A DNA stretch of 64,000 nt, taken from contig JBDWUA010000015.1 in assembly GCA_039984715.1 (NCBI GenBank), positions 305,614-369,613 of the forward strand. The letters run 5' to 3'. Shown here in pieces: positions 53,942 through 62,300 of this stretch (position 1 is its first letter; every line of letters starts with the position of its first letter). Below the pieces are notes generated by a model that was not told the DNA's origin, did not search any database, and saw nothing but the letters and a program-made list of their open reading frames with translations. Source of the stretch: JABSSA01 sp039984715 (GTDB taxonomy: Bacteria; Pseudomonadota; Alphaproteobacteria; Rhodobacterales; Rhodobacteraceae). Made by a program: the position numbers and the translations under genes.

Positions 53942-54353
53942 GCATAGCTCCCAAAGAAATGGCAAACTTGCGTTTGACCTTTGACACCACAACCTTGGCG
54001 GGTTTTCGCTGAATTCGATGCGCCCCATTTGGGCGGCTCATGTCGATCGATTGATCGCAGACAAACCAAAGGTCATCGGAAAATTTTCGTCGGGAAAGCT
54101 ATTATTTAATGCCATAACGCGCGTCTTAACGTGATCAACTACAAACAGATCCATGCAATTTTGGTTCAATATCCTGGGCGTTTCGGATGCATCATTCATG
54201 CGAGGTCGTTGGTCTAAGCGCATCTTGGCCGATGGCCATGGCTACCGCGTTGACGGCTGGCGATCGTTTGCTGTTTATAATGATTTTACATTACAGAATC
54301 AAACCTTTGACTGACTAAAGGATTTCCACAGAACTAAAAAATTGGAGATGAAG
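53942..54353. promoter_or_regulatory. Leader and promoter region of the modified-peptide operon
   Basis: About 400 bases between the IS5 remnant and the first gene of the 54-63 kb operon, with no other gene. A perfect TATAAT at 54276-54281 preceded by TTGACG at 54250-54255 (20-base spacing, longer than ideal) is the best promoter candidate; the surroundings 54262-54310 are AT-rich. Confidence 0.45.
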
Positions 54354-55496
54354 ATGCACAAGATTGCAGATTGGGCGTCGTTTAATTCAACTGATATTTT
54401 AACAATTCAAACGATAATACATGCGCTTGCCATCGGCGAGTTGAGCGAAAAACCGAAAGAGTTTGAAGCTACGCCCCATCCGGAAGAAGATGTGGGCTTC
54501 GATACAAGCAGGAAAGGGGCCTATAACGAATGGATTATTCCTGCTCTTTCAAACACGATGGATCCTGTCGGTGACTTCGATCTTGCAGCGCAGCTCAATA
54601 CGGTAACCTTTCAGGAAAATGATCCTGAAACATCGGGTGGGCCGTTCGCCTACTTGGATACCGCAACGGACAGGCCGACCATCTCGATGATATGGTCCGG
54701 TGAAGTCGCGGACCTGATGTGTCTTGCTCATGAAACCGGGCATGCCGCGCAGATCATTTTGAGCGGTACCGAAAAGATGCCGCCTGTTGCTCGGGAAACT
54801 TGCGCATTTATCGCAGAGCTTGCGCTTATCGCGTATCTGCAAAAGCACAATCAGCCGTTGCATCAGGCCGCGCTTGCCGTTTGGTTCGAAGAAAACAAAT
54901 CGTACTTGGGCACCGATGTTGTATCTCTCACAGATGCTCTAAAGGACCCCGGCACAGCCTATCAATATCGGTTCAATTACCCGATCGCCCGATTGGCCGC
55001 GGTACGAGTATTCGACGCGTGCGAGACCGGGAGAGTTTTGACCGATTTGTTTGCCGGCGGAGCGGCGGGGATGGACCATGTCCCGCTCGAAGAGCTTGCT
55101 GTTCGGGGGGATGCGATCAAAAACTATTTGCCGCACTTTCAGAACAACGGGGCATCCACACTGGCGGCCTATCAGGCTTTAGGGGCAATGGCGCTGCTCG
55201 ATATCGATACTTACAAAGGCGTATCCGAGGACACGATCGAAGAGTACTACGCTGAAAAGCTGCGACATTTGCAGCAACAAACGGCGTTTGTTTGTTTGAG
55301 CGATGATAGCAAGCCTTTGGGCTATGCCACTTGGAAACCTGCGCCTCTGACAAACAGCATTGAAATCACACGCCAAACAGCGCCCTTTGGTGACCATTTA
55401 AAACTACAGCGAACATTGCACCAAAAATTCGGAGAGGGTGCGCGTGTCACAGCACGTCATAACCGCAGCGCAAGACCGGAGCAGGACGCGTGGTAG
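54354..55496 (+). CDS. M3-like zinc metallopeptidase fused to a catalytically altered HlyC-like domain
   Basis: A cytoplasmic protein of 380 residues, first gene of the operon. Residues about 1-245 resemble the C-terminal catalytic part of M3 (gluzincin) peptidases: HETGH at 126-130 as zinc site, Glu148 or Glu155 as third ligand, and a helical TAYQYRFNYPIARLAAVRVF stretch. Residues about 274-365 follow the pattern of RTX-toxin acyltransferases (HlyC): ALGAMALL, then LRHLQQQTAFVCLSDDSKPL, GYATW and TAPFGDHLKLQRTLHQKF. HlyC's catalytic His has no counterpart and its catalytic Asp (FIDWIAPFG) is Arg here (ITRQTAPFG). Start: ATG 54354 with GGAG six bases upstream. I know of no described protein with this fusion. 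Confidence 0.7.
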   Translation: MHKIADWASFNSTDILTIQTIIHALAIGELSEKPKEFEATPHPEEDVGFDTSRKGAYNEWIIPALSNTMDPVGDFDLAAQLNTVTFQENDPETSGGPFAYLDTATDRPTISMIWSGEVADLMCLAHETGHAAQIILSGTEKMPPVARETCAFIAELALIAYLQKHNQPLHQAALAVWFEENKSYLGTDVVSLTDALKDPGTAYQYRFNYPIARLAAVRVFDACETGRVLTDLFAGGAAGMDHVPLEELAVRGDAIKNYLPHFQNNGASTLAAYQALGAMALLDIDTYKGVSEDTIEEYYAEKLRHLQQQTAFVCLSDDSKPLGYATWKPAPLTNSIEITRQTAPFGDHLKLQRTLHQKFGEGARVTARHNRSARPEQDAW

Positions 55497-55942
55497 ACAT
55501 CGATTATTACGCTGGACACGGCTATGCGCTCGAACTGCTGGCGCAATCAGAATATCATCGCCAGCATTCTTTGGGGGGTTACTTTAGAACAGAAGTCCTG
55601 CCCGCTCTTTGGTCTGAGCAGGTTCGTTTTTACCTTACAGACAAAGGTGTGCCCACCGCGATGGTAACTTGGGCATGGCTTTCGGCGGATGTTGAAGCAG
55701 ATATTCACGCAACTGGGCGGGCTCTTGCTCAGAACGAGTGGAGATGTGGCGACCGACTTTTCTTTAACGACTGGATAACGCCATATAACAACATCCGGGG
55801 TGTATTACATGACATGACGCATGTCGTTTTCCCCGATGAGATCGCAACAAGTTTACGCCGTAACACAGACGGCAGCGTACGGCGTATCAATCGGTGGACG
55901 GGTGTAAATTTACGTTCAGCGAAGGTGGAGGAATTGGCATGA
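55490..55942 (+). CDS. Toxin-activating lysine-acyltransferase (HlyC family)
   Basis: A cytoplasmic protein of 150 residues. HlyC transfers a fatty acyl group from acyl-ACP to a lysine of an RTX protoxin. Both catalytic residues are placed as in HlyC: His23 in SEYHRQHSL and Asp94 in FFNDWITPYN; VPTAMVTWAWLS and MTHVVFPDEIA also fit. GTG start at 55490 with GGAGCAGGA before it, overlapping the upstream stop. No RTX protoxin is in the operon, so the acceptor is probably the small peptide at 57223 or an unknown partner. Confidence 0.85.
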   Translation: MVDIDYYAGHGYALELLAQSEYHRQHSLGGYFRTEVLPALWSEQVRFYLTDKGVPTAMVTWAWLSADVEADIHATGRALAQNEWRCGDRLFFNDWITPYNNIRGVLHDMTHVVFPDEIATSLRRNTDGSVRRINRWTGVNLRSAKVEELA

Positions 55943-57060
55943 ATGTTTCCTACCCAGCCGAAAATTTCCTGACACCTAAGGCCACCGTGGAGGGTTTCAT
56001 CGCGCTGTTGCAAGGCGGCTTCGAGAACCCGGAAAAGCGCAGCGGTACTGTTCGGGTGACGGTGCCAGAACATCCCGAACTAAGCTTTCGCGCGCGGTTT
56101 CAAGACAGGCTCGTTGTGGATCGGCCGGATGCCAGCTTTGATGCTGACACACATATGGTGTTCCCAATCAAAACGCTCGAGAAGATGTTTCTCGAATTTG
56201 AATTTCTTGATTGGCGTAGTCCTGAGATTCTTGGCACGATGAAAATCACCGGCGACTTGGGCCTCGCATTTGTCATGGGGCTGTCGTGTTTGCGGCCAAG
56301 CAACTGGACGCAAGCACGGTTTCGCAACGCCGAAACCTTGCATCGCCAGAAGGGCTACCGGGATCTGACCGAACTTGAGCGGTTGTACCGCCCTAACCAA
56401 ATGCAGCTTTTGGAGGCGATGGAAGAAAGCCGTCCAGTCATCATCACCGGCATCGAGCCAGAACCGCCGCGCAAAGACTGGACGCTTGATCGTTTGTTGG
56501 ACCGATATGCAGATGTCGTCGTTTGCGTGAGATCCGAGGACGATTTTCTGACCCTTCGGGATTTTGTCGAGGACATGCGCAAGTTTGATGAAGACCCCGA
56601 CTTGATAATGTCGGAAGGGCTTTTCAAGCCTTACACCGAAGGCTCTGCTCTGCCCAAAGAGATGTGGGATGATTTCGGGTCGGTGTTCTTTGACCGAGAA
56701 AATTTCATCCCGCCGCAGTTTTGGTTCGGTTCCGTGCGAACGGATATTCCCGCCACCCATCTTCACCGCGATCCGTTGACCGGTTTCTTGTTTCAGGTGA
56801 TGGGGCGTAAACGACTTGACCTATATTCGGCGGATCAGGCCGAAAACCTCTATCCGCTCAAGGCCTACAACAACTACCAGCGTTGCTGGTTTAAGCCCGA
56901 ATCACCCGACTATGAGATTTACCCGAAGGCAATTGGGGTAAAATGCATTTCAGTTGAGTTACACCCAGGCGAACTTCTGGTGCAACCTGCGGGTTGGTTT
57001 CATCAAGTATATGCACTGGATAACCCGACATTATCAGTGAGTTACTTCTGGAGGTACTAA
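55939..57060 (+). CDS. SCP2-like domain fused to a JmjC/cupin Fe(II)/2-oxoglutarate oxygenase
   Basis: A protein of 373 residues. Residues about 30-125 look like an SCP2 lipid-binding domain (SFRARFQDRLVVDRPDAS, GTMKITGDLGLAFVMG). Residues 165-373 are a cupin_8/JmjC domain: iron ligands His276 and Asp278 in THLHRDPLTG and His355 in PAGWFHQVY; Lys291 (GRKRLDLYS) may bind 2-oxoglutarate. The family hydroxylates protein side chains. ATG 55939 overlaps the acyltransferase stop (ATGA) with GGAGGA upstream. An attached lipid-binding domain next to an acyltransferase suggests it acts on an acylated substrate. Confidence 0.8.
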   Translation: MNVSYPAENFLTPKATVEGFIALLQGGFENPEKRSGTVRVTVPEHPELSFRARFQDRLVVDRPDASFDADTHMVFPIKTLEKMFLEFEFLDWRSPEILGTMKITGDLGLAFVMGLSCLRPSNWTQARFRNAETLHRQKGYRDLTELERLYRPNQMQLLEAMEESRPVIITGIEPEPPRKDWTLDRLLDRYADVVVCVRSEDDFLTLRDFVEDMRKFDEDPDLIMSEGLFKPYTEGSALPKEMWDDFGSVFFDRENFIPPQFWFGSVRTDIPATHLHRDPLTGFLFQVMGRKRLDLYSADQAENLYPLKAYNNYQRCWFKPESPDYEIYPKAIGVKCISVELHPGELLVQPAGWFHQVYALDNPTLSVSYFWRY

Positions 57061-57103
57061 TCGCCAGACCAAGATACGGCTTCGCTAAAGTGGGGTCGTA
57101 GAT

Positions 57104-57164
57104 GGCAGGAGAAGATTGCAGCTCCTCCTGCCTGAAAGAGCCGCTGGGCAAAGGAAAGCCCGGC
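57104..57164 (+). promoter_or_regulatory. Two tandem RNA hairpins before the glycine-rich gene
   Basis: Stem 1 GGCAGGAG/CTCCTGCC (57104-57111 with 57125-57132); stem 2 GCTGGGC/GCCCGGC (57143-57149 with 57158-57164). No T tract, so they may shield the downstream mRNA rather than stop transcription. They sit in the only long gap (162 bases) of the operon. Confidence 0.5.
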
Positions 57165-57222
57165 AAACACCAACGGTGGGAAATTAACACATGAATCCCA
57201 CGCAAGAAAGGAATACACGAGA

Positions 57223-57558
57223 ATGTCGAAAATTTACGTATCAGCATTCAACGATCTAAACAGCACCGTTAGCTACGGCGGTGGCGGCGGCGGTGGCGGT
57301 GGCGGCGGCGGTGGTGGCGGCGGCGGTGGTGGCTGGTCTTGGGATGACGGTCTGCGCGATTGGGGCTCGACGACTGCTTCGACCGGCGGCGTTATTGCTG
57401 GTGCAGGTGCGCTCGTCACTCAAGCTGATTCACCACTTCCTGGTCCAGCAGACGTTATTGGCGGCGGTATGATCATCGGCGGTGTCGCAACGGCAGCTGT
57501 TGGCGGCGCGGCATATGCCGCCGGCAGCATTGGCGGTGCAATCGATTACTTTAGATAA
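57223..57558 (+). CDS. Polyglycine and glycine-zipper small protein, candidate exported peptide precursor
   Basis: A protein of 111 residues. N-terminal MSKIYVSAFNDLNSTVSY, then 19 consecutive Gly (codons 57277-57333), then WSWDDGLRDWGSTTASTGG, then a hydrophobic Gly/Ala-rich C-terminal half (IGGGMIIGGVATAAVGGAAY and following) with repeated GxxxG-type spacing. Polyglycine is seen in the microcin B17 precursor; glycine-zipper tails occur in T1SS-exported bacteriocins such as colicin V and Caulobacter Cdz. There is no Cys and only one Lys (Lys3). AAGGAAT precedes the ATG. Hairpins on both sides suit a highly expressed gene. Function inferred from context only. Confidence 0.75.
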   Translation: MSKIYVSAFNDLNSTVSYGGGGGGGGGGGGGGGGGGGWSWDDGLRDWGSTTASTGGVIAGAGALVTQADSPLPGPADVIGGGMIIGGVATAAVGGAAYAAGSIGGAIDYFR

Positions 57559-57565
57559 GTAATTG

Positions 57566-57591
57566 GTGCCCTGGGTTCTGGCCCAGGGCAC
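57566..57591 (+). terminator. Strong hairpin after the precursor gene, attenuator or 3'-end stabiliser
   Basis: A perfect 10-bp stem GTGCCCTGGG / CCCAGGGCAC with a 6-base loop, 8 bases after the stop, followed by ATTTATG. In bacteriocin operons such a structure lets the precursor be made in excess over export genes. Confidence 0.7.
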
Positions 57592-57609
57592 ATTTATGAG
57601 GACTAGAAA

Positions 57610-57912
57610 ATGACATCGAATACTCAAAAACTACTTTTGCTATCGATCTGTGCGACGATTACTTTCCTGCTGATATCGGGCAGCGAGGCCGGACCTGTCG
57701 CAAAACCGCACTTGCTTGCCGTGATGACCGGAGGATTGCTCATCTTGGTGTCGCAAGTCACAAGCGGGCTTCTCGCATCAGGGCAAGTCCCACCGCGAAT
57801 TCCGTTCAAGACCATCGCGCCTTTGGCGGGGGTAACTGGCGTAGTGTTGATGTTGTTTGGCGTGGTCCAGATTTTGTTGGCATTTCCCTATGGCTCTCTC
57901 TTCGGAGCATGA
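57610..57912 (+). CDS. Small membrane protein, immunity or export accessory candidate
   Basis: A protein of 100 residues with three predicted membrane helices (LLLLSICATITFLLIS, LLAVMTGGLLILVSQVTSGL, LAGVTGVVLMLFGVVQILL). No known motif. Small membrane proteins directly after a bacteriocin precursor are often immunity proteins; that is inference here. Confidence 0.7.
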   Translation: MTSNTQKLLLLSICATITFLLISGSEAGPVAKPHLLAVMTGGLLILVSQVTSGLLASGQVPPRIPFKTIAPLAGVTGVVLMLFGVVQILLAFPYGSLFGA

Positions 57913-57949
57913 GGCGGGAAGGCCAGGAGTGATCTTTTGGCAAGGTAAT

Positions 57950-59278
57950 ATGCCGCAAATGTCTGCGAAACGACGAAACCTATTCGGGGCCGTGCTTGGT
58001 GTATTGTCGATTTTGGCAGTCGGCTGGGTGGTTCACTCTTGGTCCGGCAGCGGCGCAATGCACCGCGTTCACCATGTGCAAGGCGCAATTGCGGACCGTG
58101 TAAAAGTTCAAGTCGTCTTGCCCATTCAACACGACAGCTACGACAATGCTCACCCCCTTGCTCATTACACCGAACACCTCGCGTGGCTCAGTGCCATGGG
58201 GGGCAGCCGCGACCCGCGACACCACTCCAACGCGTGGACGAACAGTCACGCTGTTGGATATTGGCTGTCAGGACCCAGCGAGGATGTGTCAGATATTCTT
58301 GAAAAGCTCTTTCGCGTGTTTGAACCCTTTGAGTTGCCCCAGAACTTTGCCGCTGAAGAGCGGTCAATCGTCTTGCGGGAATACGACTCTCGGATCCGAA
58401 GCAACACTGCGGCGCAGGCTGGCCAAGAGATCAACGCCTTTTTGTATCAGGGCAACACGATCGCGACCTCGGTGATCGGTACGCCAGACCAAATCCGCTC
58501 TTTCACCTATGAAGATGCCAAGGATTTTCATGCCGCAACGCACCGGCCCGAGAACGCCACATTGATCGTGACTGGCGATGTATCCAAGCGCGACATCCGC
58601 CGCGTCGTCGAGCAAGCGGGATGGCACGTGCCGGGCGATCCGCTTATCGACGTCGCAACGCCGTCCTTTGATCTTGCCGAAACCGATAGCGTTACTTTGC
58701 GCTATCCTGATGCATCAGTGAGCCCGCGCTTGATCTGGCGTCGTACCGTAGAGTTGCCCGAACCTGTGCCGTTTGATGTGCTTGAGGCGCAAACCGCTCT
58801 TTTGCGCACTATTCTTGACACGAACCTGACGGGTGGCATCGCTGGGCCCTTGCGGTATGACGCCGCCTTTGCGCGCAGTTTTAGCATCAATATCTGGCCA
58901 ATTGACGAAGATAATATTGAACTCCAGTTCACCGCCGCTCCAGATCGCGATATCAGCCTTTCTGCTCTGCAAGCCGCCTTTGAAAATGCCATGTCAGAGA
59001 TCACTGCTGAAGGAATCCCCGAAGATACCTTCAACCGCGTTCTAGAACGTTTTGACGGGTTTTGGCCGGATTGGACCGACGCCGAAGAAACAACCGAATG
59101 GATGGCGAGCTATGTCATGGACCGCGTGTCAGCCCTGCGTGATCCGCTACCAGAGCATGAGCTGAAACGTCTCGACCAATATTTGTCCCTTGAAAGCACC
59201 AATGCCTTGCTGCTCGAACTTGCGGGCGATGGACGAACAGCAACGGCCTTTATGGGCCCAGAAGAGGTTTTTGAATGA
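57950..59278 (+). CDS. M16-family zinc peptidase, membrane-anchored active subunit
   Basis: A protein of 442 residues. An N-terminal membrane anchor (about 11-29) after a basic stretch (SAKRRN) predicts a periplasmic enzyme. The inverted zinc motif HYTEH (72-76) and downstream Glu144 in ERSIVLREY make a complete M16 site. The rest fits the two-domain M16B fold (HRPENATLIVTGDVS). Start: ATG 57950 with AAGG upstream; GTG 57929 is possible. Pairs with the next gene. Confidence 0.85.
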   Translation: MPQMSAKRRNLFGAVLGVLSILAVGWVVHSWSGSGAMHRVHHVQGAIADRVKVQVVLPIQHDSYDNAHPLAHYTEHLAWLSAMGGSRDPRHHSNAWTNSHAVGYWLSGPSEDVSDILEKLFRVFEPFELPQNFAAEERSIVLREYDSRIRSNTAAQAGQEINAFLYQGNTIATSVIGTPDQIRSFTYEDAKDFHAATHRPENATLIVTGDVSKRDIRRVVEQAGWHVPGDPLIDVATPSFDLAETDSVTLRYPDASVSPRLIWRRTVELPEPVPFDVLEAQTALLRTILDTNLTGGIAGPLRYDAAFARSFSINIWPIDEDNIELQFTAAPDRDISLSALQAAFENAMSEITAEGIPEDTFNRVLERFDGFWPDWTDAEETTEWMASYVMDRVSALRDPLPEHELKRLDQYLSLESTNALLLELAGDGRTATAFMGPEEVFE

Positions 59279-60639
59279 TCCGTTTACTCGCAGCACTTAT
59301 GTTTCTCTTTGGATTGGCCGCTTGCACTGAGGATGGCCCGGCCGTCAGCGAAGAGACCAGCCCTGAGGGCATCAAGTATACTCTGATGCAAATTCCGGAT
59401 CATGAAGATGTTTCGATCCAAGTCGCTTGGGCCAGCGATTGGGGGTACCGAGAGGACGCAAACGCGGCCGCCCCAGTGATTGGTACGCAGCTTATGCTCG
59501 CTGGGGGCGCTGACGGGCATGCCCCGGGCGAAGTCGGAGAGCGATTTGTCGATTTGGGATCCGCCGGAAACTTTTACGTCTCAGCGAACGATCATGTCGT
59601 GGGTGAGTTGACCTTCGAACGAGGTACGTTGGACGAGACGGTCGCAATCGCCAGCGCTCACTTGCGTACGCCAACGCTTGATCAAACGTGGTTTGAGCGG
59701 ATCAGAGAGGGCATTGATCAGGACATGGCACAGGCGCGCGCACAGCCCGCTCATGCAGGATTTGATGTGGGCCGCTGGTCGGTTTTTGGCGCGCAGCCTT
59801 TAAGGCGCGCATTGTCGCTTGATGATCCTGCGGTGTTCCAAAGCTTAACCCGCGATGAAGTCGCGGGATGGCATCAAGAAACGATTACGCGCAATCCAGC
59901 CGCGATTGTTGTTGCGGGCGGCATTGATGCCAAGACAGCAGGGACAGCCATCGACACGCTTTTAGCCGATTTGCCGGATATAGAACCGCCGGTCGCGCCT
60001 GACGTCGAACCTGATTACAGCCCAAAGCGTATCTTGCTGCATAGCCCTGATGCTAAGGTCACAACGTTGTCGTTCATCGCGCCTTTGCCGTCCACACGGC
60101 TTGGCAACGAACTGGAAGATTTGATCGCTGTTCATGCGCTTGGCGGCGATGATCAAAGCGCGTTGTTCAACGCTGTGCGCACCGAATTGCGCGCCAGTTA
60201 TGGGTTCGGAGCGGGGATCGCAAATTACACCCGCGAGCACCGCATTCTGTTCATAGCCGGAGAGGTTGAAACCGCGAAGCTTGGCGCGGCTGAAACGACG
60301 GTGCGAGACGTATATGCTTCGTTCCGCAGCAGCCCAATTAACGGAGATCTCGGTGCCAGAAAGGCGCCCCTTGAGGCCTCCTTTTCGACTCTTCCGGATT
60401 ATGTCATCGATTTGGCCCGCTCCGAATTGCAATCCAGCCTGGATGGTTTTGCCCCTGGCCGATCGCTCGGGCTTGTCGACGAGCTGAAAGCCGTTAGCGA
60501 TCAGAGTATTTCGGACCGGCTGCAAAATGGCTTCCCCACGGCAGAGGACTTCATCGTCATAGCGGTGTCGCCCGATGCCGATGCCTTGCCCGGCGCCTGT
60601 GTCATTACAACAACCGAACAAGCGACCGCGTGTAAATGA
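59275..60639 (+). CDS. M16-family inactive partner subunit, lipoprotein
   Basis: A protein of 454 residues. Signal peptide with lipobox LFGLAAC (Cys17), so lipid-anchored in the periplasm. M16 fold landmarks (NPAAIVVAGGIDAKTAG, and the Arg/Tyr region VRTELRASYGFGAGI) are present, but the position of HxxEH reads APVIGTQLML, so zinc is not bound. Bacterial M16 enzymes often work as an active/inactive pair, the inactive one supplying the Arg-Tyr substrate site. ATGA overlap on both sides. Confidence 0.85.
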   Translation: MIRLLAALMFLFGLAACTEDGPAVSEETSPEGIKYTLMQIPDHEDVSIQVAWASDWGYREDANAAAPVIGTQLMLAGGADGHAPGEVGERFVDLGSAGNFYVSANDHVVGELTFERGTLDETVAIASAHLRTPTLDQTWFERIREGIDQDMAQARAQPAHAGFDVGRWSVFGAQPLRRALSLDDPAVFQSLTRDEVAGWHQETITRNPAAIVVAGGIDAKTAGTAIDTLLADLPDIEPPVAPDVEPDYSPKRILLHSPDAKVTTLSFIAPLPSTRLGNELEDLIAVHALGGDDQSALFNAVRTELRASYGFGAGIANYTREHRILFIAGEVETAKLGAAETTVRDVYASFRSSPINGDLGARKAPLEASFSTLPDYVIDLARSELQSSLDGFAPGRSLGLVDELKAVSDQSISDRLQNGFPTAEDFIVIAVSPDADALPGACVITTTEQATACK

Positions 60640-62300
60640 GCGCTCGGCGAAATGAAAATATGGGAGAAATCCCCCTTTCGTGGTTCGGCAAAACGCTTTG
60701 GAAATTCACGCCGCTATATGTCGAGCTGATTTTTCTAGCGATTTGCCTGCGCTTGCTCGGTTTGGTCGAACCCTTCATCTTTCAAGTGATCATCGACAGG
60801 ATTTTACCGTTTGAACGCGAAGCCTCTTTGTTGGTGGTTGTGGCTATTTTCGCGGCCGTAAGTCTTTTTCAGCTCGGTTTTCAAGTCCTGTCCGAACTTC
60901 TTGGGATGCTCACTGCCAACCGTGTGACCCGTGAGCTTGGAGCGCGGATTTTTGATCATCTGTTCAAGTTGCCATTCAGCCATTTTCGCAAGTGGTCCGT
61001 CGGAGAGACCATCGCGCGCGTTAGCGAAACAGACACTATTCGCGCGTTCCTTGTGGGTACGACGACCGGCGTGTTTCTCGATCTGATTTTCGTCTTCATT
61101 TACATTGCTGTGGTCTTTACGCTGTCACCACTGCTTACATGGATCGTGCTGGCGGCCCTTCCGATCCAGATTCTCATTTACGTCGGCTTCGGTCCTTTTC
61201 TGCGCCGCCGCTTGCGCGCGCAATTCGATGCCGGGGCCGCACATCAAACGCAAATGGTCGAGAATATTTCCGGAATCGCTTCGGTGAAGGCGCTAAGCGC
61301 CGAAGGCAAAATGCTGGAACGTCTAGACCAAAGTTTGCACGCCAATCTGAACGCAGGTTACCGCGTTGGATTACTAAACATCTGGAATGACAAACTGCTG
61401 TTCATAGTGAAGCAGACAATCACGATCAGCATCATATACTTTGGTGCCCGTCTTGTGTTTGCAGGCGAGCTTACCTTGGGCCAGCTGATCGCATTTCATT
61501 TACTGGCGGAACGCGTCACTGGCCCGATCGCAAATTTTTCGAGCCTATGGGAAAGTTGGCAGAACGTACGCGTGTCGCGGCAGCGGTTGGGCGATGTGGT
61601 GAATACCCCGATGGAACGGTTTGATGCGCTCCCCAAACTTCCCGCGGATGTCGAACCACGATTGGAGTTCCGCGAAGTCGACTTTGGCTATCAACCAGCA
61701 GCCCCGATCATCAAACAATTTAGTTTCACCGCTCAGCCCAATACGTTGACGCTTGTGGTTGGCCCCTCTGGCATCGGCAAATCGACCTTTGGCCGGCTGG
61801 CCTCGGGGATCGATGTGCCTGATGCCGGAGAGGTTTTGATGGGCGGTCAAAATATCGCACAATTTGAACCAAATGACGTACGCACCCAGATCGCCTACGT
61901 CCCGCAAGAGCCTTATCTTTTCTCAGGGACACTGCGGGAAAATTTGTTGTTGCGAGATGGAAAGGCGAATGACGAGATGATCGCAAAGGCGCTCGAGATA
62001 TCTGCGGCAGACACGCTTGTCGCGCAATTGCCCTTGGGCATGGACACGCAAGTTGGTGAACGCGGATCGGCCTTGTCTGGCGGGCAGCGGCAACGGATCT
62101 CCATCGCCCGCTCGCTTGTCCATGAACCCAAAGTGATCGTTTTGGACGAACCAACCAGCGCCTTGGACGGGGCAGCACAACAACAGATGGCCCGCCAATT
62201 GCAAAAGCTAAAGTCAAAGACCACGCTCATCGTCATCACTCATAACCCGAGTTTGTTCGAAAACCCTGATCAGATAATTCATTTCGAGAGGCTCGAATGA
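60636..62300 (+). CDS. Type I secretion ABC transporter (HlyB-like, no C39 domain)
   Basis: A protein of 554 residues. Six membrane helices in residues about 25-310; nucleotide-binding domain with Walker A GPSGIGKST (376-384), LSGGQRQR, VIVLDEPTSALD and the His switch in VITHNPS. The region TRELGARIFDHLFKLPFSHF is typical of HlyB/PrtD-like exporters. The C39 peptidase or C39-like domain (about 130 residues) of bacteriocin and RTX exporters is missing, so leader removal, if any, must be done by another enzyme, for example the M16 pair. Confidence 0.9.
   Translation: MSARRNENMGEIPLSWFGKTLWKFTPLYVELIFLAICLRLLGLVEPFIFQVIIDRILPFEREASLLVVVAIFAAVSLFQLGFQVLSELLGMLTANRVTRELGARIFDHLFKLPFSHFRKWSVGETIARVSETDTIRAFLVGTTTGVFLDLIFVFIYIAVVFTLSPLLTWIVLAALPIQILIYVGFGPFLRRRLRAQFDAGAAHQTQMVENISGIASVKALSAEGKMLERLDQSLHANLNAGYRVGLLNIWNDKLLFIVKQTITISIIYFGARLVFAGELTLGQLIAFHLLAERVTGPIANFSSLWESWQNVRVSRQRLGDVVNTPMERFDALPKLPADVEPRLEFREVDFGYQPAAPIIKQFSFTAQPNTLTLVVGPSGIGKSTFGRLASGIDVPDAGEVLMGGQNIAQFEPNDVRTQIAYVPQEPYLFSGTLRENLLLRDGKANDEMIAKALEISAADTLVAQLPLGMDTQVGERGSALSGGQRQRISIARSLVHEPKVIVLDEPTSALDGAAQQQMARQLQKLKSKTTLIVITHNPSLFENPDQIIHFERLE

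Noticed and set aside
57281..57472. Poly-Ala/Val open frame overlapping the glycine-rich gene
   Set aside because: Frame-shifted reading of the GGY repeat; the frame from 57223 has the ribosome binding site and a sensible C terminus.
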